Source of the DNA: SpSt-398 sp041752235
Lineage (GTDB): Bacteria > Bacteroidota > Bacteroidia > Chitinophagales > Chitinophagaceae
Direction of reading: 5' to 3'
Assembly (NCBI GenBank): GCA_041752235.1
Contig: JBGSHM010000031.1
Location: 62,001-126,000 of the forward strand
DNA length: 64,000 nucleotides
Positions 61,167 through 64,000 of the stretch are shown here, piece by piece. Numbering within the stretch: position 1 is the stretch's first letter; each line of letters opens with the position of its first letter. The notes under the pieces are model-generated. The model saw only the letters and a program-made list of their open reading frames with translations, was not told where the DNA came from and searched no databases. The position numbers and the translations under genes were made by a program.

Positions 61167-62357
61167 TTATCGTTTCGCGTATTGAACAAGTGCTGCTTCC
61201 AGGCAATCCATCGCTTTGTCAAGCGATTCCAGATTGAGCACATAGGCCAGTCGCACTTCATTCTTTCCCAGTCCGGGGGTACCATAAAATCCCGAAGCAG
61301 GTGCCAGCATCACCGTTTGACCTTCATGCGAGAAGGATTCCAATAGCCATTGGCAGAAATCATCGGCATCTTCCACGGGTAGTTTTGCGATGGCATAAAA
61401 GGCGCCACCCGGGGTGGGACAATAAACACCGGGTATCGCATTCAACCGGCGGATCATCAGGTCACGACGCGCCTGGTATTCCGCCTTGGGCGCATTAAAG
61501 TAATCATCCGGAAGATCAACCGCAGCCTCACCCATGATCTGCGCCAATCCGGGAGGGGAAAGGCGGGCCTGGGCAAATTTCATGGCCGCTTGGTACACCT
61601 CTTTATTTTTTGTCACAAAGGCGCCTAACCTGGCCCCACAGGCACTATACCGTTTGCTGATCGTATCCATCAATACCACGTGTTCATCCAATCCACTCAG
61701 GTGCATGGCGGAAATGTATTCTCCATCATAACAGAATTCACGGTAGGCTTCGTCACTGAAAAGGAATAACCCATGATCGATGCAAATTGTTTTCAGGGCT
61801 TCCATTTCGGCCCGGCTGTAGAGGTAGCCAGTGGGGTTATTGGGACTGCAAATGATGATGGCTTTTGTCTTTGGCGTGATCACCTTTTTAAAATCCAATA
61901 TCGGGGGAAGGGCAAATCCATTTTCAATATGCGAAGTGATCGGTACTACGTTTACACCGGCCGCACAGGCAAATCCATTGTAGTTGGCATAAAAGGGCTC
62001 GGGTATAATGACCTCATCACCGGGGTTAAGACAGGCAAAGAAACCAAACATGATGGCTTCGCTTCCACCCGTAGTAATGATGATGTCCTCATGGGATACA
62101 TTGATCCCCACTTTTTTATAATACTGAACCAATTTGCGGCGATAGCTTTCATTACCCGCGCTATGGCTGTATTCCAATGTTTTGATATCCGCATGCCGTA
62201 CAGCATCCAGAATGGCAGGCGGGGTCTCAATATCCGGTTGGCCGATATTCAGGTGGTAAACCTTGGTTCCTCTTTTCTTGGCGGCTTCTGCAAATGGCAC
62301 CAATTTCCGAATAGGGGAGGCGGGCATCTCTTTCCCGCGGGTTGATAATTCTAACAT
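61167..62357 (-). CDS. Class I/II pyridoxal-phosphate aminotransferase
   Basis: 396 residues, AspC/AAT-like. LNIGQPDIETPPAI, TTGGSEAIMFGFFACLNPGDEVIIPEP (phosphate grip), CSPNNPTGYLYS, SDEAYREFCYDG and the PLP-Lys in DTISKRYSACGARLGAFV. The substrate cannot be fixed; aspartate or aromatic amino acids are the usual choices. Confidence 0.92.
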   Translation of the reverse strand: MLELSTRGKEMPASPIRKLVPFAEAAKKRGTKVYHLNIGQPDIETPPAILDAVRHADIKTLEYSHSAGNESYRRKLVQYYKKVGINVSHEDIIITTGGSEAIMFGFFACLNPGDEVIIPEPFYANYNGFACAAGVNVVPITSHIENGFALPPILDFKKVITPKTKAIIICSPNNPTGYLYSRAEMEALKTICIDHGLFLFSDEAYREFCYDGEYISAMHLSGLDEHVVLMDTISKRYSACGARLGAFVTKNKEVYQAAMKFAQARLSPPGLAQIMGEAAVDLPDDYFNAPKAEYQARRDLMIRRLNAIPGVYCPTPGGAFYAIAKLPVEDADDFCQWLLESFSHEGQTVMLAPASGFYGTPGLGKNEVRLAYVLNLESLDKAMDCLEAALVQYAKR

Positions 62358-62394
62358 GTTTCAAAGATAGGGATTTGGTATTTTTGCGGGCCAA

Positions 62395-62410
62395 CCGCTA
62401 ATAGCTAAAA
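62395..62410. repeat. gctaatagc-type repeat (second copy)
   Basis: ccgctaatagctaaaa in the gap between the divergent aminotransferase and PfkB genes repeats the motif at 5-33. Confidence 0.45.
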
Positions 62411-62426
62411 CTGTCATCTTTATACC

Positions 62427-63344
62427 ATGGTCCTTACTGTAACCCTGAACCCCTGCATCGACAAAAGTTCTACCGTTGAAAAAATGAAGCCCGAGAGTAA
62501 ACTCCGTTGTTCCGAGGTGGTCAATGAACCCGGTGGCGGGGGCATCAATGTGAGCAAGGCCTTGCAGAAACTCGATACTTCTACGGTTGCTTTATTCCCG
62601 GCAGGGGGACATAATGGAAACATGTTATGCAGTTTGTTGAAAGAAGAGAATATTCTCTTCCATGCGGTGGATACCAAGGTGGAGACAAGGGAAAATTGGA
62701 TCGTGCATGAAACCACTACCAATGCCCAGTATCGGTTCACCTTTCCCGGGCGCGAAGTACATGAAGAAACCATCAAAACACTGGTAGACCAAATCCGGGC
62801 CTTTGCCCCCAGTTTTGTGGTGGCCAGTGGAAGCCTTCCTCCCGGCTTGCCAGATTATTTTTATGGATTGATCGTTAAAAATGCCGCAGCCGTGGGTGCC
62901 AAATGCATTGTGGATACCAGTGGCCCTGCCTTACAAGCCATGAAAGGAAAAAAGGCATACATGATAAAACCCAATATTGGCGAATTGTGCAAGATGCTCC
63001 AGATCGACTGGTTGGATAAAGAAGAAGTACCCGATGCCGCCCAACAAGCCATTGTCGATGGGTTTGCGGAGATCATTGTGGTTTCCCTAGGGCCGGATGG
63101 GGCCTGGCTGGTCAGTGCCGACAAGCGCTATTTCGTGGAAGCCCCCAAGGTAGAAAAAAGAAGTACGGTAGGTGCCGGAGACAGCATGGTGGCGGGTATA
63201 ACCTATTCATTACAAAAGGGCTGGTCGCTACGCGAGGCCATCCGGTTTGGGGTGGCCTGTGGAAGTGCGGCCACCATGAATGAAGGAACCCAACTCTTTC
63301 GCCGGGAGGATGCCGAGCGGCTTTTTGCCCAAATACGTGAATGA
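62427..63344 (+). CDS. PfkB-family hexose kinase (1-phosphofructokinase type)
   Basis: 305 residues. TVTLNPCIDKSSTVEKM start, substrate motif NEPGGGGINVSKALQKLD, VVASGSLPPGLPDYFY, and the catalytic RSTVGAGDSMVAG with its Asp. This is the FruK/PfkB2/LacC group; 6-phosphofructokinase or tagatose-type activity cannot be separated. No fru PTS genes sit next to it. Confidence 0.9.
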   Translation: MVLTVTLNPCIDKSSTVEKMKPESKLRCSEVVNEPGGGGINVSKALQKLDTSTVALFPAGGHNGNMLCSLLKEENILFHAVDTKVETRENWIVHETTTNAQYRFTFPGREVHEETIKTLVDQIRAFAPSFVVASGSLPPGLPDYFYGLIVKNAAAVGAKCIVDTSGPALQAMKGKKAYMIKPNIGELCKMLQIDWLDKEEVPDAAQQAIVDGFAEIIVVSLGPDGAWLVSADKRYFVEAPKVEKRSTVGAGDSMVAGITYSLQKGWSLREAIRFGVACGSAATMNEGTQLFRREDAERLFAQIRE

Positions 63345-63397
63345 AATACCGTGCTCCGGGTATAGGGTTGCCGACGGATTTGCCTTACATTAGTCCT

Positions 63398-64000
63398 ATG
63401 AAAAAAATCGGAATCACCCCGCTTTTAACCCTCTTGTTCCTGGCTACCAGCACGCTGGCCCAGGATGTAACCACATTATACAACGAAGGCCTCAAGCTTC
63501 GTCAGGAAAAAAAATACAAGGAAGCCGTGGAGAAATTCTCCAAAGCCACCCTCGCCAACCCCAGTCATTTTGATTCCCAATATGAAATGGGCTGGTGCCT
63601 GAATGAATTGAAGAGTTATTCCGATGCCATCATTGCGCTACGCAAGGCCCGGAACCTCAATGCCGGTATGGCCAAAGTGCATTTTGAACTTGGTTATGCC
63701 TTCCAACAATCCAGCAATCCGGATTCGGCCAATAAATGCTACGACCGTTGTCTTTCCATCAACCCAAAATATTCCCTGGCCTTCAAGCAAAAAGGGTATA
63801 TCTCTTATCTCAAAGACGATTTTAATCAGGCGCTGGATTTCTTTAAAGGATATGAATCAGCCGCCTCACAGGAAATAAATGATTACCTGTACTGGTACCG
63901 GAAAGGATATAGCTTTAACGCCATTGACAAATATGACAGCGCCAAAGTAGCCTTGAACCGGTCGCTTCGATTCAAGAAAGATTATATCAATACCTATTGG
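63398..64000 (+). CDS. Tetratricopeptide-repeat protein, cut by window end
   Basis: First 201 codons of a longer gene. Signal peptide MKKIGITPLLTLLFLATSTLA. At least four TPR units of about 34 residues follow (ALYNEGLKL-like TLYNEGLKLRQEKKYKEAVEKF, SQYEMGWCLNELKSYSDAI, VHFELGYAFQQSSNPDSANKCY, YRKGYSFNAIDKYDSAKVAL). Periplasmic or surface scaffold; the rest and the function lie outside the window. Confidence 0.85.
   Translation, partial: MKKIGITPLLTLLFLATSTLAQDVTTLYNEGLKLRQEKKYKEAVEKFSKATLANPSHFDSQYEMGWCLNELKSYSDAIIALRKARNLNAGMAKVHFELGYAFQQSSNPDSANKCYDRCLSINPKYSLAFKQKGYISYLKDDFNQALDFFKGYESAASQEINDYLYWYRKGYSFNAIDKYDSAKVALNRSLRFKKDYINTYW

Overview
The window comes from a Bacteroidota chromosome, most likely family Chitinophagaceae. 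Evidence: a SusC/SusD pair, Bacteroidota-type promoters (TTG - about 19 nt - TAnnTTTG), weak or absent Shine-Dalgarno sequences, lipoprotein and Tat signals typical of the phylum, and the character of the housekeeping proteins. The family call is inference from overall flavour, not from a database match.

Layout. 1-10.8 kb: ribosomal protein L7/L12 (rplL) followed by rpoB and rpoC. The usual rplL-rpoB junction is split by a REP-associated transposase (RAYT) with its palindromic repeats and by an opposite-strand helix-hairpin-helix membrane protein. 10.8-14.2 kb: OmpH/Skp-like chaperone, heptose-7-phosphate kinase, isoaspartyl peptidase, ispD. 14.3-20.5 kb (minus): oxidoreductase, polyprenyl-phosphate sugar transferase, M1 peptidase and FemAB-like acyltransferase, probably one envelope-related operon. 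20.6-39.1 kb: a sugar-acid locus. Its minus arm carries SusC, SusD, ketoglutarate-semialdehyde dehydrogenase, IlvD/Edd dehydratase, lipoprotein lactonase, FAH-family dehydratase and gluconate permease. Its plus arm carries an AraC regulator, FGGY kinase, BASS-type symporter, Sec-signal RraA protein and Tat-signal enolase-superfamily dehydratase. A converging Tat-signal glucose-fructose-oxidoreductase-like enzyme closes it. 39.3-42.2 kb: a second AraC regulator and a divergent pair of units around a symmetric control region. 42.2-47.6 kb: an AT-rich island with a 1610-residue RHS protein ending in a papain-like toxin domain, plus a small unknown partner. 47.8-64 kb: tRNA-Asp and mostly housekeeping genes (accA, dapA, rnz, clpC, cmk, K+ channel, FKBP, exonuclease/GIY-YIG fusion, rRNA methyltransferase, lipase, aminotransferase, PfkB kinase) ending in a TPR protein cut by the window edge.

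How the genes fit together. The most interesting system is the sugar-acid locus. The minus arm encodes a nearly complete non-phosphorylative route: lactone to aldonate, to 2-keto-3-deoxy acid, to 2-ketoglutarate semialdehyde, to 2-ketoglutarate, with outer- and inner-membrane uptake. The plus arm and the converging gene carry export signals on enzymes of the same chemistry (sugar oxidoreductase, acid-sugar dehydratase, pyruvate-aldolase-like RraA). This suggests a periplasmic oxidation/dehydration branch feeding a keto-acid symporter. That is inference from signals and active-site residues; substrates are not determined by sequence alone.

Intergenic space is rich in short dispersed repeats of several families, mostly inverted, lying just behind gene ends. 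No CRISPR array, rRNA, prophage or plasmid replication gene was seen.
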